DNA of 6,782 nucleotides from Bacteroidia bacterium. Its GTDB lineage: Bacteria > Bacteroidota > Bacteroidia > Bacteroidales > CAJPTX01. Made by a program: the position numbers and the translations under genes. Each line of letters begins with the position of its first letter. Positions within the stretch are counted from its first letter, which is position 1. Positions 1-6,492 of this stretch are shown here, in pieces. The notes below the pieces were generated by a model. That model saw nothing but the letters and a program-made list of their open reading frames with translations. It did no database searches and was not told where the DNA came from. Where the stretch lies: the NCBI GenBank assembly GCA_905373625.1, contig CAJPTS010000100.1:1-6782 (forward strand), written 5' to 3'.

Positions 1-12
1 GGATCTCAATAT

Positions 13-56
13 TCGGTTCTACCGATTATATACGAACTTAGATTATAGAGAGTTCG
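13..56. repeat. Two short inverted repeats downstream of mqnD
   Basis: The 102 bases after mqnD contain no supported gene. They hold a 5-bp hairpin, TCGGT-TCT-ACCGA (13-25), and a 6-bp inverted repeat, CGAACT (33-38) and AGTTCG (51-56), with a 12-nt spacer. Neither is followed by a clear T tract on the minus strand, so I do not call a terminator. They may be 3'-end structures of the mqnBD transcript, or chance. Confidence 0.25.
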
Positions 57-102
57 CTTTACATTGCGTTGGCAACAAAGTATGTGCCTCGCCCCCTGGT
101 AA

Positions 103-927
103 TTAGCAGCTCAAGATATCTAGCGTCGTGTCTGGTAGAAGAGCTGCAAGCGCACTACGCCCACGAGCTCCCAGATCCTCTGAGAACTCATTTACATAGA
201 GGCGGACGTGCTCTGTTATCACACCGTCCTCCATTTCTTGGGCATGCTGACGCATATATTGCAATGCTTCGGCAGTGTGTGCGCGTGCATAATCTATGCT
301 ACGTTTTATTGCTTGGCAAACCTCTTGCCGCAATGCCAATGGTAGCGTACGGCGTACACAGATGAGCCCGAGTGGAAGTGGGAGCTCCTTTTCTTGTTGC
401 CACATCACTCCGAAGTCTTCTAGAAGCTCCAAACCGTACTCCTGATAAGTAAAACGCCCCTCATGAATCAACACGCCTGCATCATATTCTCCGTTTGCCA
501 CTGCTGACGCGATCTCCGAGAAGAGACGCTCCGAAGCGTGTTTCATTTCAGGGTGAAAATAATTGAGCAGGAGATTGGCAGTCGTTGAAAATCCTGGAAT
601 TGCAACTTTCCACGGCTCTTTTTTGAGTAATAGGTCTGTTTTATTTCGCGCTACGAGGATAGGACCTACCCTCTTTCCAAAAGCTCCTCCAGAAGCGAGA
701 ATCTGATATTCTGTTGCCACTTCTGGATATACTGCTGCACTAATCTTGAGTACATCAAACGTACCACGACGTGCAAAGTCATTGAGCGCTGCAATGTCAC
801 ACAAGTGTGGTTGCGCCATGACGGGCAGTTGGGTCAGCTTACGGTGCGCATACGCATAAAAAATGTAAGTGTCATTGGGGCAAGGAGAAAATGCCCATGT
901 TAGCGCTGAGGAGGGAGATACACTCAT
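103..927 (-). CDS. mqnD: 1,4-dihydroxy-6-naphthoate synthase (menaquinone biosynthesis)
   Basis: MqnD converts cyclic dehypoxanthine futalosine to 1,4-dihydroxy-6-naphthoate, the last dedicated nucleoside step of the futalosine pathway before prenylation. The 274-residue protein has the two-lobed, periplasmic-binding-protein-like fold of the MqnA/MqnD family but no signal peptide, so it acts in the cytoplasm. MqnD hallmarks are SPCPNDTYIF (14-23), FDVLKISAAVYPEV (57-70), ASGGAFGKRVGPILVAR (78-94), IPGFSTTANLLLNYF (110-124), GVLIHEGRFTYQEYG (151-165) and LPLPLGLICVRR (182-193). His155 in the IHEGR motif matches the conserved His proposed as catalytic in the Thermus enzyme. SPCPND separates MqnD from MqnA. 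Length is normal for the family. The ATG at 925-927 comes 2 nt after the mqnB TAA, so the two are co-transcribed and probably translationally coupled. mqnA and mqnC are not in the window. Confidence 0.94.
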   Translation of the reverse strand: MSVSPSSALTWAFSPCPNDTYIFYAYAHRKLTQLPVMAQPHLCDIAALNDFARRGTFDVLKISAAVYPEVATEYQILASGGAFGKRVGPILVARNKTDLLLKKEPWKVAIPGFSTTANLLLNYFHPEMKHASERLFSEIASAVANGEYDAGVLIHEGRFTYQEYGLELLEDFGVMWQQEKELPLPLGLICVRRTLPLALRQEVCQAIKRSIDYARAHTAEALQYMRQHAQEMEDGVITEHVRLYVNEFSEDLGARGRSALAALLPDTTLDILSC

Positions 928-929
928 AA

Positions 930-1667
930 TTACCGTGTTTTTAATACATCTAAGATAGCTACTGCGAGGTTCGCCTTGGCAAGCTCACTATTCCATTGGG
1001 CTTCTTGCGCAGGGCGCACATAGTTGCTGACCACTCGTAGTGTGAGGAACTCCTTTGCATACAATTCACATACCAATGCAACCGCAGCTCCCTCCATACT
1101 CTCAATATCCACTTGTTCTTTCTTCCAATCTAAACCTACTAAGTTCGAGAGTTCGCCCGTCGGCACATTCCGCGTTAAAGCACGGCATTGCCGATAATTT
1201 GGCACGAGTAGCTTAGAGGCCGTATAGAATGGCTGCCGCTTCCCTGCATCTCCGAAAAAAGGAGTGGCGTTTAATGGAACGAATTGCCCCTTATCCATTA
1301 CACCGAGATCAGCAAAAGCGTCCTCTGTGACTTGTACCACCTCGCCTATCTGCAAACGGGTACTATAACTCCCGCCAAATCCGACACTCAAAACAAAGTC
1401 ATAGTCTCTAATGTGGAGACGTGCGAGATGGAGAAGCGTGGCTGGAACACCTACGCCCGTGATACAACAATCTAAATTTGCCCGTATATTGAAAAGCCCT
1501 CTATAATTTCTGCGTTGAAATACCGAAGCGAGCCTCTGACGCTCGGTATCTGTTAGCGCGTACTCCCAGAAGGCGGTTAGCTCAAAAAGCGTTGCACAGA
1601 GAATCAGTGTTTTAGACCTCTTTCCCTCGTCCTCAAATTGTACTGGAGTATTTGTAAAACCGCTCAT
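930..1667 (-). CDS. mqnB: Futalosine hydrolase (menaquinone biosynthesis)
   Basis: MqnB removes the purine base from futalosine to give dehypoxanthine futalosine, the second step of the futalosine route from chorismate to menaquinone, in the cytoplasm. The 245-residue protein has the nucleoside phosphorylase/MTAN fold. The first strand is TLILCATLFELTAF (20-33), preceded by an 18-residue polar extension. Glycine-rich core segments are ITGVGVPATLLHLA (69-82) and SVGFGGSYSTRLQIGEVVQVTEDAFADLGVMD (94-125). The ribose-binding segment DIESMEGAAV (187-196) and the segment RVVSNYV (211-217) follow. The last has Ser-Asn where methylthioadenosine/SAH nucleosidase has a catalytic Ser-Asp. The family alone would allow an MTAN-type enzyme, but mqnD begins 2 nt after its stop, which favours MqnB. 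The ATG at 1665-1667 is the only early Met. It may have its own promoter at 1718-1725, or be read through from the efflux operon. Confidence 0.88.
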   Translation of the reverse strand: MSGFTNTPVQFEDEGKRSKTLILCATLFELTAFWEYALTDTERQRLASVFQRRNYRGLFNIRANLDCCITGVGVPATLLHLARLHIRDYDFVLSVGFGGSYSTRLQIGEVVQVTEDAFADLGVMDKGQFVPLNATPFFGDAGKRQPFYTASKLLVPNYRQCRALTRNVPTGELSNLVGLDWKKEQVDIESMEGAAVALVCELYAKEFLTLRVVSNYVRPAQEAQWNSELAKANLAVAILDVLKTR

Positions 1668-1702
1668 TTCTGGGGTTACTCAACTATTTTTAACCGTCCG
1701 TA

Positions 1703-1736
1703 TTTGCAGCACTGGGGCAAACTTACACTCTGCAAA
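1703..1736. repeat. 7-bp inverted repeat enclosing the mqnB promoter-like box
   Basis: TTTGCAG (1703-1709) and CTGCAAA (1730-1736) are perfect inverted copies separated by 20 nt. The TAAGTTTG box sits inside the spacer. Neither strand shows a T tract straight after the repeat, so it does not look like a terminator for the TolC gene. It could be a regulator binding site or a leader hairpin. A 7-bp match can also arise by chance in a 75-nt gap. Confidence 0.35.
1718..1725 (-). promoter_or_regulatory. Candidate -7 box of the mqnB-mqnD unit
   Basis: In the 75-nt gap after the TolC gene the minus strand reads TAAGTTTG, a match to the Bacteroidota -7 consensus TAnnTTTG, 50 nt before the mqnB ATG. 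No TTTG lies at the expected -33 distance (the nearest, at 1736-1733, is only 7 nt away), so the call rests on one box and its position. An A-rich stretch (TTAAAAATAG) between the box and the ATG suits Bacteroidota translation starts, which seldom use a Shine-Dalgarno sequence. Confidence 0.35.
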
Positions 1737-1742
1737 AATTTC

Positions 1743-3275
1743 TCACTTTAATAACATTTGAAAATCAAAAGGAAGGGACTGGTTGGTCTCAGGATCAAAC
1801 AACGTAAGTTCCCGCAGTTCATAATAAGCGATCCACGAATTACGGATGGCTTGCCAAAAATTCATACGAGCATTGTCTCGGGCTCCCTGCGCATTATCTA
1901 AATCTAATACCCCGATTTTCCCAATCAAGAAACGTTGCTTCGTAATGTTGAACCGATTCTGTGCTATCGTGTCCGCCTTACTCGCAATACGTAGCATGTC
2001 TGACAGACGATTATAGCGCATCACTTGGAGGAAGACTTGTTGTTCGAATTCGCGGAGCGCTTTTTGCGTTCTTACCTCTGCGAGTTCTCTGTTCGAACGC
2101 GCGATTTTCAACCGTCCTGCTCCTTGCCCCCAATCAATTATCGGGATGCTCACATTAAGCGAAATGCCCTGTTGATCCAACGGATTTTGATATGCCGCCC
2201 AATAAGTAGAAGCTTGCTGTGTAAGCCCGTAGGATGCACTTACGTTAAGCTGAATCCCCCTTTCACTTTTCGCCGCCGCAACCTCCTGTTCAACCTCCAG
2301 TCTCTGTATCTGTAATCGAAGAGGGGTGGGATTATTCTGTCTTGCCAGTTCCAACACTTGCGAATAATTAAGCGTATCGCCCACATAAGGCTTTGGGGGG
2401 AGTGGATGTAGGTCATACGACTCTTTTAAGCCTAAAAATGTAAGTAACTGAAACTGCGCGTTTTGTAGGGAAAGCTCACCCTCGCTTACCGAATTGGTCT
2501 GGTTGAGTAGATCTAGCTCCACTTGCAGGAGGTCATTTTCAGCAATCGTGCCGATGTTATAACGCCCTTTTGCGATTCTATACAGTGTATCGGCGTTCGC
2601 TCGATTCATACGTGCAATACTGAGACGCTGCTGAGCAAAGAGGAGATTAAAGAACAGATCTATAGCCTCTTGTGTTACCTTTTCTATGTTTTGCAAGTAG
2701 ACGCGTTTTTCCTCCTCGTAGCGTTTTGGCTCAATCTTACGCTTCCATTTTAAGTCATTTATACCAAAAACACTATGTTCAAGCCCCACTTGTACGGGGG
2801 TTGTCATATAATCTGTCGTAATTTGCTTGCCCAAGAGATCGTGTCGTTCTGCACTAGTGCGGAGAAAAAGGCGCGTACCCGTCCAACCGATTCGCTGACT
2901 GAGTAACAAAGCCCCCTCGAGTGTACTGGCATTGTTCTCTATATATTTGTAAGAGCCATCTGGGAGCTGGTAGCGCGATAAGCTGCGGTTAAAACTGGGG
3001 AGCGTCCCCTCAAAACGGAGCGAGGGTAGAAGCTCTGCACGGTAGGAGCGGTAGCGCCAGTAGGCTGCTAGGAATGTCTGACGTGCCATGAGTGCATTTG
3101 CCGAATATTCGCGGGCATAATCAATACACTCTTCAAGAGTAAGCAGTTTCGGTTCACGTTGTGCATGGAGCGGTTGCCACGTTATGACCAAAAATAATAA
3201 AGCAAGTAATAATAGACGTACTCGCTTATGCTTCGCTTTTCTACTACCTAGGGCGCCTCTCTCGGTTCTATTCAT
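1743..3275 (-). CDS. TolC-family outer-membrane efflux channel
   Basis: This 510-residue protein is exported to the outer membrane, where its trimer would form the exit duct for the adaptor and permease. It has a basic n-region (20 residues) and a hydrophobic core (LLLLALLFLVITW). A signal peptidase I site is likely after LHA at residue 38. There is no lipobox cysteine, so unlike many TolC relatives it is not a lipoprotein. The mature part begins with the family opening LTLEECIDYAREYSANALMARQ (46-66). The two-fold OEP repeat is visible as RYNIGTIAENDLLQVELDLL (238-257) and RFLIGKIGVLDLDNAQGARD (448-467), each near the end of a helical hairpin, with beta-strand segments such as ISLNVSIPIIDWGQG (371-385) between. 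The ATG at 3273-3275 lies inside the end of the permease gene (8-nt overlap, different frame). No other early Met competes. No terminator follows, so read-through into mqnB is possible. Confidence 0.93.
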   Translation of the reverse strand: MNRTERGALGSRKAKHKRVRLLLLALLFLVITWQPLHAQREPKLLTLEECIDYAREYSANALMARQTFLAAYWRYRSYRAELLPSLRFEGTLPSFNRSLSRYQLPDGSYKYIENNASTLEGALLLSQRIGWTGTRLFLRTSAERHDLLGKQITTDYMTTPVQVGLEHSVFGINDLKWKRKIEPKRYEEEKRVYLQNIEKVTQEAIDLFFNLLFAQQRLSIARMNRANADTLYRIAKGRYNIGTIAENDLLQVELDLLNQTNSVSEGELSLQNAQFQLLTFLGLKESYDLHPLPPKPYVGDTLNYSQVLELARQNNPTPLRLQIQRLEVEQEVAAAKSERGIQLNVSASYGLTQQASTYWAAYQNPLDQQGISLNVSIPIIDWGQGAGRLKIARSNRELAEVRTQKALREFEQQVFLQVMRYNRLSDMLRIASKADTIAQNRFNITKQRFLIGKIGVLDLDNAQGARDNARMNFWQAIRNSWIAYYELRELTLFDPETNQSLPFDFQMLLK

Positions 3276-4581
3276 AACGCAAAGATTCTATAGGATCACG
3301 CTTAGCGGCACGTTGTGCGGGCACAAAGCCAAAAACTAACCCAACAGTAACCGAGACACCGAACGATACGACAACGGAATACCACGAGACGATGGTCTCT
3401 ATACCCGCCACGTACGAGATCACATAGGAAAGTGCCACGCCCACCAGAATGCCAAAAAAGCCCCCCGTAATGCTTATGAGAATTGCTTCCCAAAGGAACT
3501 GTGCTGCGATGTCCGCCCGCTTAGCACCGAATGCTAACCGTATCCCTATCTCTTTTATGCGCTCCATTACCGATGCAAACATGATATTCATGATACCAAT
3601 CCCTCCCACGAGCAACGATATGCAAGCTATAGCGCCCAAAACCCAATTAAATATGCTATTCGTACGTTGTTGTTGCTTTAGGAGTTTTTCTGGGATAACT
3701 ATTTGAAAATCTTCCACGCCACAATGCAGACGGGCGAACATCCGATTGAGTACATCTACCGTAGGCTCTAAGTAACGCGTATCAGAGACTTGCAATACCA
3801 CTTGATCTAGCTGATGTTTACGCACCTGTTCACGAGCGTAATTGCCGTCAGTATCGTACAAAGATTCGTTGTCTGTTTTCAGAGCTCGCGATTTGTAACG
3901 CCGCATGAGCGTACGCGTAGGCACAAAGATGACCGAGGCATTTGTTACGAGCCCCAAGCCAGATTCTACGCTTGCTGTGGCACGGTTCTCTAACACGCCG
4001 ACCACGGTAAAAGACAAGCCAGCAAAACGCACCTGCTGTCCTATAGGCGATACACGTGCAAAAAGTTTCGTGCGCACCTCGTAGCCTATCACACAAACGA
4101 GCTCGCCCTTCTCCTCCTGTAGCTGATTGAAAAAAGTACCTGAGGCGCAATGCATCTCGTACATGGAAAAATAATCTCGCTCCACGCCGATAATCTGTCC
4201 TTGCAGTCGCCCCCATGCCGATTGCAACGCGCCATAATACTGCACAATGGGTACTAAATAACGTAATTCGGGTAGGGTCTCTCTTACACAAGTCACGTCG
4301 CGGAAACTTAGCCCTGGCGAGAACCGTCGTATCTGAGGTTTGCCTTCTTTAGTCTCCTCCGTGTTAGATTCCAGCACGTTCACCACGATATTGTTCACTC
4401 CCACTTGCTTCATCTGCTCGAGGATCTCTCGCTGTGCGCCACTCCCGATTGCCAGCATGCTAATTACTGCCGCTACGCCAAAAATGATCCCGAGCCCCGT
4501 TAGAAAAGACTTGAGTTTATTACTGCGGATGGATTCTACAGCGATCTCGAAGTCGTACACATAGCGTCCGAAGAGGAACAT
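3268..4581 (-). CDS. MacB-type ABC transporter permease (FtsX domain), no ATPase domain
   Basis: This 437-residue inner-membrane protein is the permease half of a MacB-like exporter. TM1 is at about 25-47 (SFLTGLGIIFGVAAVISMLAIGS). A large periplasmic MacB core spans about 48-305. Three more helices lie at about 311-335, 364-392 and 399-421. The FtsX signature GGIGIMNIMFASVMERIKEIGIRLAFGAKR (326-355) and the C-terminal PAQRAAKRDPIESLRYE are strongly MacB-like. E. coli MacB is about 650 residues, with an N-terminal ABC ATPase. Here there is no Walker A, signature or Walker B motif, and the adaptor gene ends only 7 nt upstream, so the protein is naturally short and not truncated by a frameshift. 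It needs a separate LolD/MacB-type ATPase, which is not in the window. MacB proteins act as mechanotransmitters that drive substrate from the periplasm into TolC. The gene overlaps the TolC gene by 8 nt, which implies translational coupling. Confidence 0.92.
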   Translation of the reverse strand: MFLFGRYVYDFEIAVESIRSNKLKSFLTGLGIIFGVAAVISMLAIGSGAQREILEQMKQVGVNNIVVNVLESNTEETKEGKPQIRRFSPGLSFRDVTCVRETLPELRYLVPIVQYYGALQSAWGRLQGQIIGVERDYFSMYEMHCASGTFFNQLQEEKGELVCVIGYEVRTKLFARVSPIGQQVRFAGLSFTVVGVLENRATASVESGLGLVTNASVIFVPTRTLMRRYKSRALKTDNESLYDTDGNYAREQVRKHQLDQVVLQVSDTRYLEPTVDVLNRMFARLHCGVEDFQIVIPEKLLKQQQRTNSIFNWVLGAIACISLLVGGIGIMNIMFASVMERIKEIGIRLAFGAKRADIAAQFLWEAILISITGGFFGILVGVALSYVISYVAGIETIVSWYSVVVSFGVSVTVGLVFGFVPAQRAAKRDPIESLRYE

Positions 4582-4588
4582 AGAATCT

Positions 4589-5872
4589 CTATTTCGTTGT
4601 GCGGAGCAATGACCATGAAAAAGACTCTAAATCGCTCGGAGTAGAGAGATAGAGTTTATCTCCAGCCTTTACTCCTTCGAGGATCTCAATATCTCGGTCA
4701 TTACTCGCCCCCGTTTTCACTTCTTGGCGCACTCCCGAGCCAAGACATACGTAGGAGATCGTGTCATTTGTATAGAGGCATTCCAAGGGGCAGAACAGCG
4801 TCTTATCTCGGCGCAATATTAAGATGGCATTGCTGGTAGTCATAGAAGGACGGAAGATGGTGTCTTGATCTAGCACTCGCACCATAACCTCAAAAACCTT
4901 AGCATCGCTACCCGATACCTGCTCGCCTACGTTGGCTATTTCGGTGACCTCCCCCCGATAGCGCCGATCTGGAAAAGCATCTACACTCACGGAGACAGCT
5001 TGCCCGATCTTTACCTTGCTGATATCTATCTCGTTAACATAGGTCTTTGAGACCATGACTGAGAGATCGGGCAGTGTAGCCACCGTGGCATCATACATCG
5101 AGATTTTAGAGCCAACTCTTCTTTTTTTCCCATCCCACTCTTTAGCATAAATGACCATGCCGTGCTGTGGCGCATAGATGGTAAAAGTTTTTAGCACACT
5201 ATTCAGCTCGGTTTGTTGCCGTAGGACCTTCTCTAAGTTAAGCTCTGCTTCGCGCATCGTAGCCCTCGCCTGCTGACTTTTAAGCCTGTAACTTTCTTCA
5301 GTTTGACGTAACGTACGCTTGGTTTTCTCTAGGTTGAGCGCCGCTTGACGGATGGTGGCAGGAGGTTCATACTTGGACTGTTCGAGTACTATTTCGTTTT
5401 CAGTCTTTTCGTAAAGCAAATTCTGCAAACTGACACGCAGCTCACTCATAGAAAGCGTAGTATCTAACTGAGTTTTCAGTAGTTGCTGTTCTGCTTTTTC
5501 CACCTCGTCGGCTAGCGTTTTTAATTGTGCACTCAGCACCTCCTTATCTAGTGTCCCGACGTAGTCTCCCGAATCTACAATTGTTCCCTCGGGTACTAAA
5601 TCTTTTATGGTAATCTCGGTGATTTTGAAATTACGACTCCGCATCTGTTCCGTGGGACCTGTAACATCTACACTGCTCAGCGTCTCTAACTCACCTTGTA
5701 CTACAATTTGTACTTCAAATTCCCCCTCTCGTACCTCGGCATAAAGAGCTTCAGAGGGAGATGGGCGAAAGAGGATATAGAGCAATATTATTAAAGCTAG
5801 AATACCACACAACAATAGTGCTATACGCCCTCGGCGATTTCGCAACCCAAATCGTTTTACAGACTCGAACAT
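4589..5872 (-). CDS. Efflux periplasmic adaptor (membrane fusion) subunit, MacA/HlyD type
   Basis: The adaptor bridges an inner-membrane transporter and a TolC channel across the periplasm. I start it at the ATG at 5870-5872 (427 residues). The upstream in-frame TTG at 5888-5890 lies inside a promoter-like TATATTTG box and would add six unlikely residues. The basic N-terminus is followed by one membrane anchor (residues 17-35, IALLLCGILALIILLYILF) without a lipobox. A first lipoyl half follows (about 85-109, ending PEGTIVDSGDYVGTLD). A long alpha-helical hairpin spans about 110-229, with its tip near SKYEPPATIRQ (166-176), the part expected to meet TolC. The second lipoyl half begins at APQHGMVIYAKEWDGKKRRVGSKI, and the beta-barrel and membrane-proximal domains complete the chain (the latter with IEILEGVKAGDKLYL). 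Its TAG stop is 7 nt before the permease ATG, so the genes are an operon. The exported substrate is unknown. MacA-type is favoured over RND-type because the partner is a MacB-like permease. Confidence 0.9.
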   Translation of the reverse strand: MFESVKRFGLRNRRGRIALLLCGILALIILLYILFRPSPSEALYAEVREGEFEVQIVVQGELETLSSVDVTGPTEQMRSRNFKITEITIKDLVPEGTIVDSGDYVGTLDKEVLSAQLKTLADEVEKAEQQLLKTQLDTTLSMSELRVSLQNLLYEKTENEIVLEQSKYEPPATIRQAALNLEKTKRTLRQTEESYRLKSQQARATMREAELNLEKVLRQQTELNSVLKTFTIYAPQHGMVIYAKEWDGKKRRVGSKISMYDATVATLPDLSVMVSKTYVNEIDISKVKIGQAVSVSVDAFPDRRYRGEVTEIANVGEQVSGSDAKVFEVMVRVLDQDTIFRPSMTTSNAILILRRDKTLFCPLECLYTNDTISYVCLGSGVRQEVKTGASNDRDIEILEGVKAGDKLYLSTPSDLESFSWSLLRTTK

Positions 5873-5887
5873 CTTAGAGTAATTGTA

Positions 5888-5895
5888 CAAATATA
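5888..5895 (-). promoter_or_regulatory. Candidate Bacteroidota -7 box of the efflux operon
   Basis: The minus strand reads TATATTTG here, a perfect match to the Bacteroidota primary-sigma -7 consensus TAnnTTTG. It lies downstream of the terminator at 5994-6022 and 15 nt before the adaptor ATG (5872), where an operon promoter is expected. The matching -33 TTTG is imperfect: the nearest candidate is TTTA at 5921-5918, 22 nt upstream. If this box is used, transcription would start a few bases before the ATG and the leader would be only about 10 nt long. The rest of the 5891-5993 gap shows no second good promoter and no gene. Confidence 0.5.
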
Positions 5896-5993
5896 CGGCA
5901 AAAGGGAAAACAGGTACTAAAGGCGTTTGGTGCGGGAGCAGGGAATAGCACTACAAGAACACTAAATTTCAAAAACGGACAGGTATTTTGGAC

Positions 5994-6022
5994 AAAAAAA
6001 TAGGTGCTCTGCGCACCCATTT
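5994..6022 (-). terminator. Intrinsic terminator ending the pyrE-SRPBCC unit
   Basis: Read on the minus strand, the arm AAATGGGTGC (6022-6013), a 5-nt loop (6012-6008) and the arm GCACCTATTT (6007-5998) form a 10-bp stem. All pairs are Watson-Crick except one G-U wobble. The second arm runs straight into a T tract (seven T across 6000-5994). The hairpin begins 35 nt after the SRPBCC stop codon. On the plus strand the stem has a mismatch and no equally good T run follows, so the terminator works in the direction of the genes. It separates the pyrE unit from the efflux operon. Confidence 0.85.
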
Positions 6023-6057
6023 ATTGACTTTTGTTAGCAGTAGACCACGCGAAGGCA

Positions 6058-6456
6058 CTATGCTTGCGCTATGGCGTCGGCAAATTGGTCTAACACCTTC
6101 TGGATCTTGCCTTTCATGGCAAATTTCATGATGGCGGGTAAATCTATATGCAGCGTGACACGGATACGCGTATCATACGCCCCCACCTCTTTGAACTGAA
6201 ACCAAAGAAAGAACCCGAAGGGCTTCCCATTGACGTCGGAGAACTTCACCATCTTATCCTCCTCTCGGTCAACAATTTGAAAACCCACCTGCCCGTACTG
6301 CTTACTTTCAAAAAGGCAACGATCTGGTGTAACCTCCACTAGTTGGAACTGATCTTGGGGAAACATGCGTGCAAGCATCTCCGCATTAGAAAAACGATCA
6401 TACAGATCAGACGCCAGACGGTTGCTTTTGGAGATTTTGCTTTCGTACTTTTGCAT
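6058..6456 (-). CDS. SRPBCC / START-like domain protein, function unknown
   Basis: This is a complete 132-residue protein with no signal peptide or membrane segment, so it is probably cytoplasmic. The pattern suggests a single helix-grip (SRPBCC, polyketide cyclase/START-like) domain. It has an N-terminal beta strand (KYESKISKSN), two short helices (LASDLYDRFSNAEMLARMF), and a run of antiparallel strands (residues 38-105, including CLFESKQYGQVGFQIVDRE and FGFFLWFQFKE). A long C-terminal helix (about 107-131, PAIMKFAMKGKIQKVLDQFADAIAQ) would pack across the hydrophobic pocket. The length suits the family. Ligand and role cannot be read from the sequence. The ATG at 6454-6456 is the natural start, and no clear Shine-Dalgarno sequence precedes it. 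It sits 36 nt after pyrE and is followed by a strong terminator, so it is the last gene of a pyrE-led unit. That arrangement suggests a shared promoter but does not prove a pyrimidine role. Confidence 0.82.
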   Translation of the reverse strand: MQKYESKISKSNRLASDLYDRFSNAEMLARMFPQDQFQLVEVTPDRCLFESKQYGQVGFQIVDREEDKMVKFSDVNGKPFGFFLWFQFKEVGAYDTRIRVTLHIDLPAIMKFAMKGKIQKVLDQFADAIAQA

Positions 6457-6492
6457 AACTACGTCTATAGAATAATCGAACCTATCGTAGCA

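Noticed and set aside
1..12. The 12-mer ggatctcaatat occurs at the left edge and again at 4681-4692
   Set aside because: The second copy encodes part of DIEILE in the adaptor and the match does not extend cleanly into a longer repeat. It is most likely chance.
42..47. TATAAT on the minus strand downstream of mqnD, like a sigma-70 -10 box
   Set aside because: Bacteroidota promoters use TAnnTTTG instead, there is no paired upstream box, and no gene start follows within the window.
69..365. Plus-strand open frame of 98 codons with a TTG start
   Set aside because: It lies almost wholly antisense to mqnD, whose protein shows family motifs throughout. Its own product has no recognisable domain.
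2025..2753. Several plus-strand open frames antisense to the TolC gene
   Set aside because: They are short, overlap each other, and oppose a gene with a clear signal peptide and OEP repeats. They have no upstream signals of their own.
3848..4291. Minus-strand open frame of 147 codons in another frame of the permease gene
   Set aside because: It is nested inside the well-supported MacB-like permease. The product is rich in Arg, Cys and His with no recognisable domain, typical of a shifted reading of a real gene.
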